From: Streptomyces sp. NP160
GTDB taxonomy: Bacteria > Actinomycetota > Actinomycetes > Actinomycetales > Quadrisphaeraceae
DNA: 64,000 nucleotides
Direction of reading: 5' to 3'
NCBI RefSeq assembly: GCF_006335115.1
Contig: NZ_VDMJ01000008.1
Location: 62,001-126,000 of the forward strand
Shown: positions 1-8,628 of the stretch, piece by piece
How positions within the stretch are numbered: the stretch's first letter is position 1
Layout of the letters: each line of letters starts with the position of its first letter
Program-made: the position numbers and the translations under genes
The notes under the pieces: model-generated
What the model saw: only the letters and a program-made list of their open reading frames with translations
Told to the model about the DNA's origin: nothing
Databases searched by the model: none

Positions 1-38
1 GTGCCGTAGCGGTCCTCGCCGCCGGTCCTCTCGGCCAC
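1..38 (-). CDS. 5' end of an unidentified gene leaving the left edge
   Basis: On the minus strand a GTG at 38 follows an AGGAGGA-type ribosome binding site (44-50) at a 5-base spacing and stays open to the window edge. The 12 visible codons read MAERTGGEDRYG. The fragment is too short to identify; GEDRYG faintly recalls the start of cell-wall-binding repeat 2, but this could be chance. It is divergent from the DUF1800 gene, so the 163-base gap should hold promoters for both. Confidence 0.4.
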   Translation of the reverse strand, partial: MAERTGGEDRYG

Positions 39-201
39 GTCCGTCCTCCTCGCAGGCGGGCGGCGTCCTGTCGGGGGGCGCCGGGGGTGGGCGACTCGCC
101 GCGCGGATCGTCCAGAAGTGCACAGATCGTCACACGGCATCACCTAGCGTCGGGACCGGACACGCGAAGACCATCCACGGACGAGCTTGGGGAGGACCCC
201 T

Positions 202-1680
202 GTGGCGCTCAGCGCGCAGCTCACCGCCCTGCACGACCGCGTCCGCCTCTACGAGCCCGGCGGCCTGCCGCTGCCGCTCGACGCGGCCGGTGTCCGCCAC
301 CTCGTGCGGCGCCTCACGTGGGGCGAGACCCCCGGGCTCGTCGACGAGGTGCGCCGCGACCCGCAGGCGTGGTTCGACGCCCAGCTGGACCCGGCGCGGA
401 TCGACGACTCCGCCTGCGACGGGTACGCGGCCCGCTTCACCAAGGTCCACCGATCGATCGGCGAGGTCAGGGCGCAGGAAGAGAACGCCAACTGGAACAC
501 CATGCTGCAGCTGGGCATGGTCACCACCGCCCGCTACACCTGGAGCCGCCGGCAGCTCTTCGAGGTGCTCTGCGACTTCTGGTCCAACCACCTCAACGTC
601 ACCTGCCCCAGCTCCGACGTCTGGGACTCCCGCCACGACTACGACGCCGCCGTCATCCGGCGCCACGCGCTCGGCTCCTTCGAGGAGATGCTCGTGGCCT
701 CGGCCAAGCACCCGGCGATGCTCCGCTACCTCGACAACGCCTCCTCCACCAAGAAGGCACCCAACGAGAACTACGCGCGCGAGGTCATGGAGCTGCACAC
801 CGTCGGCATCGCTGCGGGCTACGGGGAGTCCGGGGTGCGCGCCGCCGCCCGCGTCCTCACGGGCCTGACGGTGGGCAAGGACGGTCTCTACACCTTCGAC
901 GCCAACCGCCACGACACCTCCGCGGCCACCGTGCTGGGGTGGTCGGCGCCGGCCCACAGCGCCGCGGAGGGAGAGGCGACGGCCACCTCCCTCCTGCGCC
1001 ACCTCGCACGGCACAGGGCCACGGCGACGTCGCTCGCGCGGAAGCTGGCCGTCCGCTTCGTCAGCGACGACCCCCCGGCGTCCCTGGTCGGCCGCCTCGC
1101 CGACGTCTACACGGCCAGCGGCACGCAGGTGGTGCCCGTGCTGAGAGCGCTGTTCACCTCCGAGGAGTTCTGGTCGTCCGCCGGCAAGAAGACGCGCAGG
1201 CCGCTGGAGGGCTACCTCGCGGTGGTGCGGATGACGGGGTCGACCCCCGGTCCCGAGGGCCTCGGCGGTGTGGACGACCTCCACTGGCAGACCCGCGAGG
1301 TCGGGCACATGCCGCTGGCCTGGGCACCGCCCAACGGCTACCCGGACGTCGCCGCCGCCTGGCGCTCCGCCGGCGGCACGATGACGCGCTGGAACGCCAG
1401 CACCAGCGTCGTCAACGGCTGGTGGCCCAAGAAGCTCGTCCGACCGGCCACTGCGACCGTCCTGCCCGACCCGCTGCCCTCCACGTTCGGTGGGCTCGTG
1501 GACGCCCTCGTGCTGCGGCTGCTGGGGCGGCCTGCCACCGGTACCGAGCGGGCTGCGCTGCTCGCCTTCACCGAGCACGCCGCCGGGGACGCGCTCAAGC
1601 CGAACGACCAGTGGCTCGGCTGGCGGCTGGGCAGCGTGGTGACCACCATCCTCAACTCGCCCGGACACATGGAGCGCTGA
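202..1680 (+). CDS. DUF1800 family protein
   Basis: The product is about 492 residues of the DUF1800 (PF08811) family. The family hallmark NENYAREVMELHTVG is present near residue 190, preceded by the usual DFWSNHLNV segment. The chosen GTG at 202 follows GGGGAGGA (189-196); the earlier in-frame TTG at 187 lies just upstream of that site and is unlikely. No signal peptide is visible. DUF1800 genes are regularly paired with DUF1501 genes, as here, where the next gene starts on the last base of this stop codon. The biochemical role of the pair is not established; family members are often annotated as secreted or envelope-associated. The family call is confident; no function is assigned. Confidence 0.9.
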   Translation: MALSAQLTALHDRVRLYEPGGLPLPLDAAGVRHLVRRLTWGETPGLVDEVRRDPQAWFDAQLDPARIDDSACDGYAARFTKVHRSIGEVRAQEENANWNTMLQLGMVTTARYTWSRRQLFEVLCDFWSNHLNVTCPSSDVWDSRHDYDAAVIRRHALGSFEEMLVASAKHPAMLRYLDNASSTKKAPNENYAREVMELHTVGIAAGYGESGVRAAARVLTGLTVGKDGLYTFDANRHDTSAATVLGWSAPAHSAAEGEATATSLLRHLARHRATATSLARKLAVRFVSDDPPASLVGRLADVYTASGTQVVPVLRALFTSEEFWSSAGKKTRRPLEGYLAVVRMTGSTPGPEGLGGVDDLHWQTREVGHMPLAWAPPNGYPDVAAAWRSAGGTMTRWNASTSVVNGWWPKKLVRPATATVLPDPLPSTFGGLVDALVLRLLGRPATGTERAALLAFTEHAAGDALKPNDQWLGWRLGSVVTTILNSPGHMER

Positions 1681-3008
1681 TGGACCGACCCGTGCCGCTC
1701 CCCCGCGCCGGCAGCACCCCGTCGTCGACGACGTCGGTGGACGGCTGCGGCTGCCCTGACGGCCCCGGCGGCCGCGGCGCTGGGAGCTTCTCGCGCCGCT
1801 CGCTGCTCAAGGCCCTCGGCGTGGGCGCGATGACCCTCGCGGCCACCGAGCAGGTCCACACGCAGGTGGCCTTCGCCGCTCCCGGCTACACCGGTGACGT
1901 GCTCGTGGTGCTCAGCCTGCGCGGCGGCATGGACGGCCTGTCCGCCGTCGTCCCCGGCGGCGACCCCGACTACTACCGGCTGCGGCCGACCATCGCTGTG
2001 CCGCAGTCGTCCCTGCTCGCGCTGGACGGCACCTTCGGGCTGCACCCGGCGCTCGCGCCGCTGCTGCCGCTGTGGAAGGCGGGGCGCCTCGGGGCGGTGC
2101 ACGGCGTGGGGCTGCCCGGAGCGAGCCGCAGCCACTTCGCCGCCATGGAGGACATGGAGAAGGCGGCGCCCGGAACGTCGCTGCGCACCGGCTGGCTGGA
2201 CCGGACCCTCGGCACGCGCGCCGCGGCGGGGACCTTCCAGGCGGTGTCGATGACCGGGGCGCAGACGCCTCAGATGCTCGCCGGACCGGCTCAGGAGCTG
2301 ACGATGAAGCGGCTCGAGGGCTTCGCGCTGACCGGCCCCGGCGACAGCGCCGTCGAGAGGGCCCGCTGGACCAGGGCCTACGCGGCGCTGCACGCGGAGG
2401 GGCCGCCGACCGTCGCGGAGACCGGGCGCGCGGCGCTGGCCGCGGCGGCCACCATCTCCTCCACCGTCGGCGCGACGGCCGCCGGCACCGGCTACCCCGA
2501 CACCGACCTCGGGACGTCGCTGCGCGACCTCGCGCGCATGGTCAAGGCAGGCGTGGGTGTGCAGGTGGCGGCCGTCGACTACGGCGACTGGGACATGCAC
2601 TCCGGCCTCGGCGCCGCCGGCGGCGGGTGGATGAAGGACCAGCTCACCGAGCTGGCGACGGCCCTGGCCGCCTTCGACGCCGACCTCGGCGCGCTGATGT
2701 CCGGCGTCACGGTGCTCACCATCAGCGAGTTCGGGCGCCGTGCCGCCGAGAACGGCTCCGGCGGCCTGGACCACGGGCACGGCAACCTCATGCTCGCGAT
2801 GGGCGGCGGCGTGGTCGGCGGGAAGGTGCACGGCAAGTACCCGGGCCTGAGCGCGTCGGCGCTGGACGACGGGGCGGTGGCCAGCGCCACCGACTACCGC
2901 GACGTCATCGGCGAGGTGCTGCAGAAGCGCTGCGGCGCCGGGTCGCTGTCCGAGGTGTTCCCGGGCTTCTCCTCCGCGGGCGCGCTGGGCCTGGTCCGCT
3001 CCCGCTGA
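1680..3008 (+). CDS. DUF1501 family protein, Tat-exported
   Basis: This 442-residue protein belongs to the DUF1501 (PF07394) family. Residues 38-43 read SRRSLL, followed by a hydrophobic stretch and an Ala-rich cleavage region, which is a twin-arginine signal; the roughly 37-residue Cys/Gly-rich leader before it is long for a Tat n-region. The core includes LRGGMDGLSAVVP, and the C-terminal part has DHGHGNLMLAMGGG, both typical of the family. The ATG overlaps the stop of the upstream DUF1800 gene by one base, so the two are translationally coupled. Family members resemble the sulfatase/alkaline phosphatase fold, but the substrate is unknown. Transcription probably ends at the hairpin just downstream. 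Confidence 0.9.
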   Translation: MDRPVPLPRAGSTPSSTTSVDGCGCPDGPGGRGAGSFSRRSLLKALGVGAMTLAATEQVHTQVAFAAPGYTGDVLVVLSLRGGMDGLSAVVPGGDPDYYRLRPTIAVPQSSLLALDGTFGLHPALAPLLPLWKAGRLGAVHGVGLPGASRSHFAAMEDMEKAAPGTSLRTGWLDRTLGTRAAAGTFQAVSMTGAQTPQMLAGPAQELTMKRLEGFALTGPGDSAVERARWTRAYAALHAEGPPTVAETGRAALAAAATISSTVGATAAGTGYPDTDLGTSLRDLARMVKAGVGVQVAAVDYGDWDMHSGLGAAGGGWMKDQLTELATALAAFDADLGALMSGVTVLTISEFGRRAAENGSGGLDHGHGNLMLAMGGGVVGGKVHGKYPGLSASALDDGAVASATDYRDVIGEVLQKRCGAGSLSEVFPGFSSAGALGLVRSR

Positions 3009-3020
3009 TCCCCCCGGCCT

Positions 3021-3060
3021 CCCTCTCCTCGCACTTTCCACGGAAAGTGCGAGGAGAGGG
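3021..3060. terminator. Long perfect hairpin between convergent genes
   Basis: Two 19-base arms (3021-3039 and 3042-3060) are exactly complementary around a 2-base loop. The core is a 22-nt palindrome CGCACTTTCC-AC-GGAAAGTGCG at 3030-3051. It sits 12 bases after the DUF1501 stop and before the end of a convergent gene, so it probably works as a bidirectional terminator. No U-run follows, as is usual in actinomycetes. Confidence 0.7.
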
Positions 3061-3070
3061 AGGCCCTCGG

Positions 3071-3092
3071 CGCACTTTCCGCGGAAAGTGCG
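3071..3092. repeat. Second copy of the 22-nt palindrome
   Basis: The palindrome CGCACTTTCC-GC-GGAAAGTGCG differs from the one at 3030-3051 only at a central base and starts 41 bases after it. Paired palindromes at a gene end resemble REP-type elements. A related pair occurs at 57510-57573. Confidence 0.6.
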
Positions 3093-3109
3093 AGGAGGAG
3101 GGGCAGGGA

Positions 3110-5266
3110 TCAGGACGACGACGGGAGCGCGCCGGGCGTGATCTCCCCGCAGGCGTCGATCCGGTAGAGGGTCGCCACCGGGCCCGCGGACGCGTCCGGC
3201 CCGTCCTCGGAGTCGACGGCGGTGAAGCCGGGCGCCGTCGCGAGGTCTTCGAGGCCGGGGTAGCGCAGGTCCCGCTCCGCGGGGTCGCGCTTCCACAGGT
3301 GCCACCAGCCGAAGTCGAGCGCGTACCCCAGGTGGAGCCGCCGCACGGCCTCGCAGACGGCCGGGTCCGTGGCGGCGTCTCGCAGGTGCGACGCGACCAG
3401 CGCCCGGTCGGCGTCGAAGGTCGAGGTCATGTGGGGGAACGGCGTCGCCCGGTCCGCGATCGCGTAGACGAAGCCGGACCCGTCCCACGGGTTGCCCGCC
3501 ACCCCGACCCCTGCAGGCACCTGCGATCCGACCCGGTCCAGCAGCGCGCGCTCGGGCGCGTCGAGCAGGTCGGAGTACTCGGTGTCGCTCGTCGCGACGG
3601 AGTTGGCGTAGAGCCAGCCGTAGGTCACGGCGTACCCCGGTCCTCGAGCGCCGGCCAGCACCACCAGCACGGCCAGCGCCGAGCTCATCGTCGCCAGGGC
3701 GGCCCACCGCTCCGCGGGCACCAGGCGCACCGCGGGGGCCGCACGACGCCGCGCGCGCCCGCCGGTGCCGCGCGCCGCCGGACGGCGCGGTCCGGCGAGC
3801 AGCAGGCGCAGCCGGCGCCACACCCGCCGCGCGGCCGCCGGGCCGAGCGAGACCGCGGCGCTGGCCAGCACGATGCCGGTGATCGTCGCGAGCGGGGCGA
3901 TCCGGTAGGCGTCGTTGAACCAGTACCCGGTGAACCTCTTGGTGAGGGGCGACTGCACGGCCCAGGCGACGACGAACAGCGCCGACGCCACGACGTGCGC
4001 TCCCGCCACCCAGCGCAGCTGCCGCCGCCGCACGGCGAGGGCCAGCCCCAGGAGCACCAGGGCGGCGGCCAGCCACAGCGGAGGACGGGTCACCTCCGCG
4101 CCGTTCGCAGGGGCGGGGATGCTCAGGTGGCTGAACAGCACGGCCTGCTCCACCGCCTGGCGCACGGACGCCATGGGCGCCCACGGGGTGTTCCGGGCGC
4201 TGACCACCGACGCGCTGGTGTCCACCACGCGCCAGGCCAGCAGCGCCACGAGCACGACGAGCACGGGCAGCACCACCGGCACCACGCGCTGCCCGGTGCG
4301 CCACCACGCCGTCGTCGTCCTGGTCAGCGCCACCGCCCCCAGCGGCAGCGCCAGCGCGACCAGCGCGAAGCCCCCGCTGGGCTGCGCGAGCGCCAGCCCC
4401 GGCAGCGTGCCGGCGGCCACCGCGAGCGCGCCCAGCCGGGCACGCGCGGTGCGGGACCTGTCGGCGGCCAGCACCAGCAGGGCCAGCGGAGCGGGCAGCA
4501 GGCTGGTGGTGAGCAGGGTCGGGTAGAGGACGCCCCACCCCAGCGGGGCGACCGGCTGCGCGGTGAACAGCGCGGTGAGCGCCCCCGCCGCGGCCAGCGC
4601 CACGGGGCGCCGGCCCAGGACGACCCGCACGAGGCCCACCACCCCGAGCGGCCACGCGACCAGGGCGACGGCGAGGGCGGTGGCGTTGGTGGACACGTCC
4701 ACGGGGCTGCCGGTGGTCATCGCGGCGAGGGAGACGACGTCGTGCCACGCGGCCGGGTAGAACGACGTCGCCGCGCCGGGGTCGGTGAGGCGTCCCAGGT
4801 GCAGGGAGGAGCCGTCGCCGGTGTCGAGCACCCAGCGGACGGCGTTGAGGTGGAACACCGCGTCGTAGCTCTGGGAGACCGCGGTGGGGTCCCACAGCGC
4901 GGAGGTGAGGCGCCGCCCGGCGAGCAGACCGCCCCCCACGAGCCCGCCGAGCGCGCTGAGCGCGACGGCGGCGTCGCGGTGGCCCACGCCGCGCCCGCGT
5001 CCGAGGCCGCCGGTGAGCAGACCCACCGGCAGGGCGACGACGACGGCGAGGGCGGTGGCCAGCGCGAGCGGCAGCAGCCCCCAGCGCACCCCGGCGACGG
5101 CGGCGCCGACCGCGGCCAGCGCCACCACCCCGGTGGACAGCGCGGGCGCCACCCCGGTCCAGACCAGCCCGCGCAGGCCGGCGGCACGCCCGACCAGCAG
5201 TCCCGGCACCACGAGGACGGCGGCGGCGACGGCGGCGGGCGCGACCGCACCCGACCAGCCGACCAC
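3110..5266 (-). CDS. Multi-pass membrane protein, DUF6541-like (copy 1)
   Basis: The 718-residue product is a polytopic membrane protein with many hydrophobic segments over roughly residues 1-420 and again near 480-530, then a soluble C-terminal part of about 180 residues. It is clearly a paralogue of the product at 6503-8617: both have SQSYDAVFH/AQTWDAVYH, then SFYPAAWH/TYYPDALH, and in the C-terminal part NPWDGSGFVY/DPVDGSAWLY. This layout matches DUF6541-type proteins, which resemble GT-C glycosyltransferase-like membrane enzymes; that link is inferred. The GTG start at 5266 has a TACCGT box 6 bases upstream and no ribosome binding site, suggesting a leaderless transcript. No substrate can be named. 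Confidence 0.8.
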   Translation of the reverse strand: MVGWSGAVAPAAVAAAVLVVPGLLVGRAAGLRGLVWTGVAPALSTGVVALAAVGAAVAGVRWGLLPLALATALAVVVALPVGLLTGGLGRGRGVGHRDAAVALSALGGLVGGGLLAGRRLTSALWDPTAVSQSYDAVFHLNAVRWVLDTGDGSSLHLGRLTDPGAATSFYPAAWHDVVSLAAMTTGSPVDVSTNATALAVALVAWPLGVVGLVRVVLGRRPVALAAAGALTALFTAQPVAPLGWGVLYPTLLTTSLLPAPLALLVLAADRSRTARARLGALAVAAGTLPGLALAQPSGGFALVALALPLGAVALTRTTTAWWRTGQRVVPVVLPVLVVLVALLAWRVVDTSASVVSARNTPWAPMASVRQAVEQAVLFSHLSIPAPANGAEVTRPPLWLAAALVLLGLALAVRRRQLRWVAGAHVVASALFVVAWAVQSPLTKRFTGYWFNDAYRIAPLATITGIVLASAAVSLGPAAARRVWRRLRLLLAGPRRPAARGTGGRARRRAAPAVRLVPAERWAALATMSSALAVLVVLAGARGPGYAVTYGWLYANSVATSDTEYSDLLDAPERALLDRVGSQVPAGVGVAGNPWDGSGFVYAIADRATPFPHMTSTFDADRALVASHLRDAATDPAVCEAVRRLHLGYALDFGWWHLWKRDPAERDLRYPGLEDLATAPGFTAVDSEDGPDASAGPVATLYRIDACGEITPGALPSSS

Positions 5267-5272
5267 CCGCCG

Positions 5273-5278
5273 ACGGTA
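5273..5278 (-). promoter_or_regulatory. Candidate leaderless -10 box
   Basis: TACCGT on the minus strand lies 6 bases before the GTG at 5266. It matches the TANNNT -10 pattern placed so that transcription would begin at or next to the start codon. Confidence 0.4.
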
Positions 5279-5347
5279 ACCAGGAGCGACCCCGCGGCGC
5301 GGGCGAACGCGCAGGCCGGTCGGCGGCGGGCGCTCCGCGCCGGTCCG

Positions 5348-6439
5348 TCAGCCGCAGGCGAGCGCCACCTGCCGCGCCAGCCACAGCGGCGTCCCCGCCA
5401 CCGGCGTGGTCGCGTCGAAGGCCTGCCCGAGCGAGGTCGTGGTGCCGTCGCCGTCCACCGCCTGCAGGTCCAGCCGGCTCAGCGCCCCGTCGCCGACAAC
5501 GGCGCAGCGCGGGTGCACCTCGAGGTCCAGGACGGCCGTCTCCCCCGGGCGCAGGTCGCGGGGGAGCGGGGGGTCCGAGGTCGGGTCCAGGCCCGCGGTG
5601 CTGTCCAGCTGCAGGCGCACGGGTGCGGCGTCGGGGGGCGAGGTGACGCTGACGCGCAGGCCGCCGTCGTCCTGCCACAGCCAGCCGGTCTGGAGCTGGC
5701 CCGCCGAGGACGCGCCGCAGGCCTGCCCGAGCTGCTCGGCGAGGGAGCTGGCGAGGGAGTCGACCACGGGCAGCTGCACGTCCACGGCCTGCCCCCCGCC
5801 GGCCGGGCGCACGGAGGCGAGCACCACCGTGGGGCTGCTCGCCTCCGGGGTCGGGTACGGGCCGAGGTCGAAGGGCGAGGCGGGCTGCGCCGTCGGCGGC
5901 CTGGTGCGGGGGTCGTCGCGGACCGCCGCGCAGTCGACCTGCACGCCCAGCGGGGCCACCACCACGGCGCCCTGCTCCACCTCCACCGCCTCGGGGGGTG
6001 CCGCCGTGCCCTGGTGGGGCGTGGAGAGGCCCTGCAGCTGCACGTCCAGGGCGGTGTCAGCGTGGTTGACCAGCTCCACGTGCACCCGGGCCGCCAGCAC
6101 GCCCCCGCGGTCGTCACCTGCGGCCACGAAGGCGGAGCCGACGGTCAGCGCGCGCTGCAGCGAGGCCTGCTGGTCCAGGGCGTCGCGGTGGGAGCTGCCC
6201 ACGGCCGCTCCCCCGAGCCCCGCGGCGAGCACCAGGACGACGACGGCGGCCGGCCCGCGCGCCCAGCCGGGCACCGCCTCCGGCCAGCGGGACCAGGCCG
6301 ACCCACCGCCCCGGCAGGGCTCAGGTGCGGACCGCGGCGGCGAGGCGCGCTCGTCGTCGTCGTCGAGGTCGTCGACGGGCTGGTCGAGGTCGAGCAGCTC
6401 GACGTCGCCGGCTCCGTCGCCGCGCTGCCCGAGGGCCAT
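5348..6439 (-). CDS. Single-pass membrane protein, unknown
   Basis: This 363-residue protein begins with an acidic cytoplasmic stretch (many Asp/Glu in residues 10-32). One transmembrane segment near residues 62-82 (ARGPAAVVVLVLAAGLGGAA) follows. The remaining 280 residues are probably outside the membrane and look beta-rich, with several LDVQLQ/VDVQLP-type strands. I recognise no family. It sits between the two DUF6541-like genes with gaps of 63 and 81 bases and may be an accessory extracytoplasmic partner; that is inference from position. The ATG at 6439 has TACAGT six bases upstream, suggesting its own leaderless promoter. Confidence 0.7.
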   Translation of the reverse strand: MALGQRGDGAGDVELLDLDQPVDDLDDDDERASPPRSAPEPCRGGGSAWSRWPEAVPGWARGPAAVVVLVLAAGLGGAAVGSSHRDALDQQASLQRALTVGSAFVAAGDDRGGVLAARVHVELVNHADTALDVQLQGLSTPHQGTAAPPEAVEVEQGAVVVAPLGVQVDCAAVRDDPRTRPPTAQPASPFDLGPYPTPEASSPTVVLASVRPAGGGQAVDVQLPVVDSLASSLAEQLGQACGASSAGQLQTGWLWQDDGGLRVSVTSPPDAAPVRLQLDSTAGLDPTSDPPLPRDLRPGETAVLDLEVHPRCAVVGDGALSRLDLQAVDGDGTTTSLGQAFDATTPVAGTPLWLARQVALACG

Positions 6440-6445
6440 GGCCGG

Positions 6446-6451
6446 ACTGTA
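6446..6451 (-). promoter_or_regulatory. Candidate leaderless -10 box
   Basis: TACAGT on the minus strand ends 6 bases before the ATG at 6439. No Shine-Dalgarno sequence is seen between them. Confidence 0.4.
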
Positions 6452-6502
6452 AGCCCCCCAGGTGAACAGCCCGGGTGGGCCAGCCCCCGGAGGGGCCGGC
6501 GG

Positions 6503-8617
6503 TCAGCGGGGTGCGCAGGGCGTACCGGGCACCAGCACCCGGTAGGCCGACGCCGTGCCAGCACGCGCGACCGGCTCCAGCGACGCGGTCAGGTCCAGGT
6601 CGGTGAAGCCCGGCGCCGGCTGCATCGACGCGTACACGGGCTCACCGCCCGCGTAGACGTAGCAGACGCGCAGGTCGCGCAGGGCCCGCTGGACGTCCGG
6701 GTCGGTGTCGACGTCGTCGAGGCGGGCCAGCAGCAGCTGCGCGTCCGGCGTGAGCGGCCCGGGGGCGTAGTGGCGGAACAGCACGGGGAGGTCGTGGAGG
6801 GAGTACAGCCAGGCGGAGCCGTCCACGGGGTCGCTCGCCACGGTGGCCCCGGCGGGCAGCGGCTGGTCGCGCACCACCTGCGCCAGCCGGTCCATGACGG
6901 CCCGCTGGTCCGGACCGGTGACCCGGGGCGCGTAGCCGGCCGCCAGCCGCGGCGCCGCGGTGTCGAGGGTGCTCACCGCGGCGCTGCCCACCAGCAGGAG
7001 CGCGGCGGCCCCGGCCCCCGCCCGCATCACCGTCCGCCGGGCACCGCGCGCCCGGGCGAGCTGGGGCCCGAGCAGCTCAGCGGCGCGGGCCGCTGCCACG
7101 CCGACGGCCACCGCGCCGACCACGGCCACCACGGCCATGAGGCGGAACGGGGCGTTGTAGAAGAAGAGCGTCACCGAGCGCAGGGCGTCCGCGGCCGCTG
7201 CGCCGGCCGGTCCCACCACCTGCGCGAGCACCGGTCCCACCGGGACCACCGTCGCCACGGCCGCCGCGACGGCCAGCGCCCAGACCACCGCGAGCCACGC
7301 CGCGGCCCGCGAGGTGGCCAGCAGCACCACCGCCGCCAGCACCGCGGCGGCGAGCACCCACTGCCCCCCCTGCGGCGGGAGGCCGAAGCCGTAGCCGCCG
7401 CTGATGCGGCGCACGCCGCCCAGCACCGACGCCAGCGCCTCGCCGGCTCCGGCCCAGGTGGGCGGTCGGGTGGCGTAGTCGTAGGCGGCGAGGCTCCCGA
7501 GCGCCGGAGACCAGCGCGCCAGCGCCAGCACCAGCGGCGGCAGGAGCAGCGTGCCGACCGCCGCGCCCGCGAGCCCGGCGAGCCCGGCCCGGGTCGGCGC
7601 CGAGCCGTCCGCCGCGCCGCCGCCCAGCACATCCCGGGCCAGACGCGACAGCGCCCACCCGAGCACCAGCACCCCTGCCAGCACCACGCCGGCCGGTTGG
7701 AGCCCGGCGACGCCCGCCACCCCGAGCAGGACGGCCGCTGCCGCCGAGACCGGCCGCCGCGGCACCAGCCGCCCCTCCAGCGCCCTCACCGCGAGCGCCG
7801 CGACGAGCACGGCCGTGGCCAGTGCGGCGCCGTAGCTCCAGACCCCGCGCCACCACTGGTCCCAGGGCGCGGCGACGGGGAGGACGGCGACGACGGCGGC
7901 CACGGCCGCGGCCGTGCTGCGCCGCGACGGCGCGAGCGCGCCGGCGAGCGCGGCGACCGCGACGGGCAGCACGGCCCCCGCCACGAGCGCGGCGAGCACG
8001 TCGAGCACCGCCGCCGAGCCCGCGCCCGTGGTGCGCACCGCGAGGGCGGCGAGGGCGTGCAGGGCGTCCGGGTAGTAGGTGGAGACGTCGCGCCAGCCGG
8101 CGGAGGCCAGAGCGCTGGGGGCGCTGACGGGGTCGCTGTCGCCGGTGTCGGCGATGAGCGTGGTGAGGTTGGCGTGGTAGACGGCGTCCCAGGTCTGCGC
8201 GACGTCCCCGAGGCGGTGCCCGGCGCGCCACGCGACGGCCACCACCAGCGCCGCCGCCACCGCCACCCCGGTCGCCGGCGCCACGAGCGCGACAGCCGCA
8301 GCGGCTGGCACTGCGCCGGTCCCGGGCTCGCCGCGCCGCCCGGACCGCGCGCGTCGCCGGGGCGGCCGGCGCCGGCGGGGCAGCAGCCGCAGCACCAGCG
8401 CAGCCCCCACGGCGACGGCGAGCACGAGCGCCGCCGTCGTCGTCGTCCACCGCAGCCCGGCGCGCGGCACCGCCACCGCACCCAGCGCCACCAGCCCCCA
8501 CGTCAGCGCCGGTGCCGCGGCCAGCGCCCAGCGGCGGCGCATGCCGAGCGCGCGCCCGAGCAGCGCACCGGGCACCCACAGCAGCGCGGCCGTCGCCGGC
8601 AGCACGGCGAGCAGCAC
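6503..8617 (-). CDS. Multi-pass membrane protein, DUF6541-like (copy 2)
   Basis: The 704-residue product has the same architecture as the one at 3110-5266: a polytopic N-terminal two thirds and a soluble C-terminal domain with DPVDGSAWLYSL. Hydrophobic helices start at residue 2. Shared landmarks include AQTWDAVYHAN and TYYPDALHALAAL in the first large loop, which in GT-C-type enzymes would face the outside and carry acidic catalytic residues; this comparison is inferred. The ATG start is 11 bases after the NagZ-like gene stop on the same strand, so it probably shares that transcript. Together with the neighbours it suggests envelope glycan or glycolipid work, but no substrate is evident. Confidence 0.8.
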   Translation of the reverse strand: MLLAVLPATAALLWVPGALLGRALGMRRRWALAAAPALTWGLVALGAVAVPRAGLRWTTTTAALVLAVAVGAALVLRLLPRRRRPPRRRARSGRRGEPGTGAVPAAAAVALVAPATGVAVAAALVVAVAWRAGHRLGDVAQTWDAVYHANLTTLIADTGDSDPVSAPSALASAGWRDVSTYYPDALHALAALAVRTTGAGSAAVLDVLAALVAGAVLPVAVAALAGALAPSRRSTAAAVAAVVAVLPVAAPWDQWWRGVWSYGAALATAVLVAALAVRALEGRLVPRRPVSAAAAVLLGVAGVAGLQPAGVVLAGVLVLGWALSRLARDVLGGGAADGSAPTRAGLAGLAGAAVGTLLLPPLVLALARWSPALGSLAAYDYATRPPTWAGAGEALASVLGGVRRISGGYGFGLPPQGGQWVLAAAVLAAVVLLATSRAAAWLAVVWALAVAAAVATVVPVGPVLAQVVGPAGAAAADALRSVTLFFYNAPFRLMAVVAVVGAVAVGVAAARAAELLGPQLARARGARRTVMRAGAGAAALLLVGSAAVSTLDTAAPRLAAGYAPRVTGPDQRAVMDRLAQVVRDQPLPAGATVASDPVDGSAWLYSLHDLPVLFRHYAPGPLTPDAQLLLARLDDVDTDPDVQRALRDLRVCYVYAGGEPVYASMQPAPGFTDLDLTASLEPVARAGTASAYRVLVPGTPCAPR

Positions 8618-8628
8618 GGGCAGACCGG

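Noticed and set aside
1338-5678. A 1446-codon minus-strand open frame across the DUF1501 and DUF6541 genes
   Set aside because: It is an Arg/Ala/Pro/Gly-rich shadow made open by extreme GC content; the families with real motifs lie in other frames.
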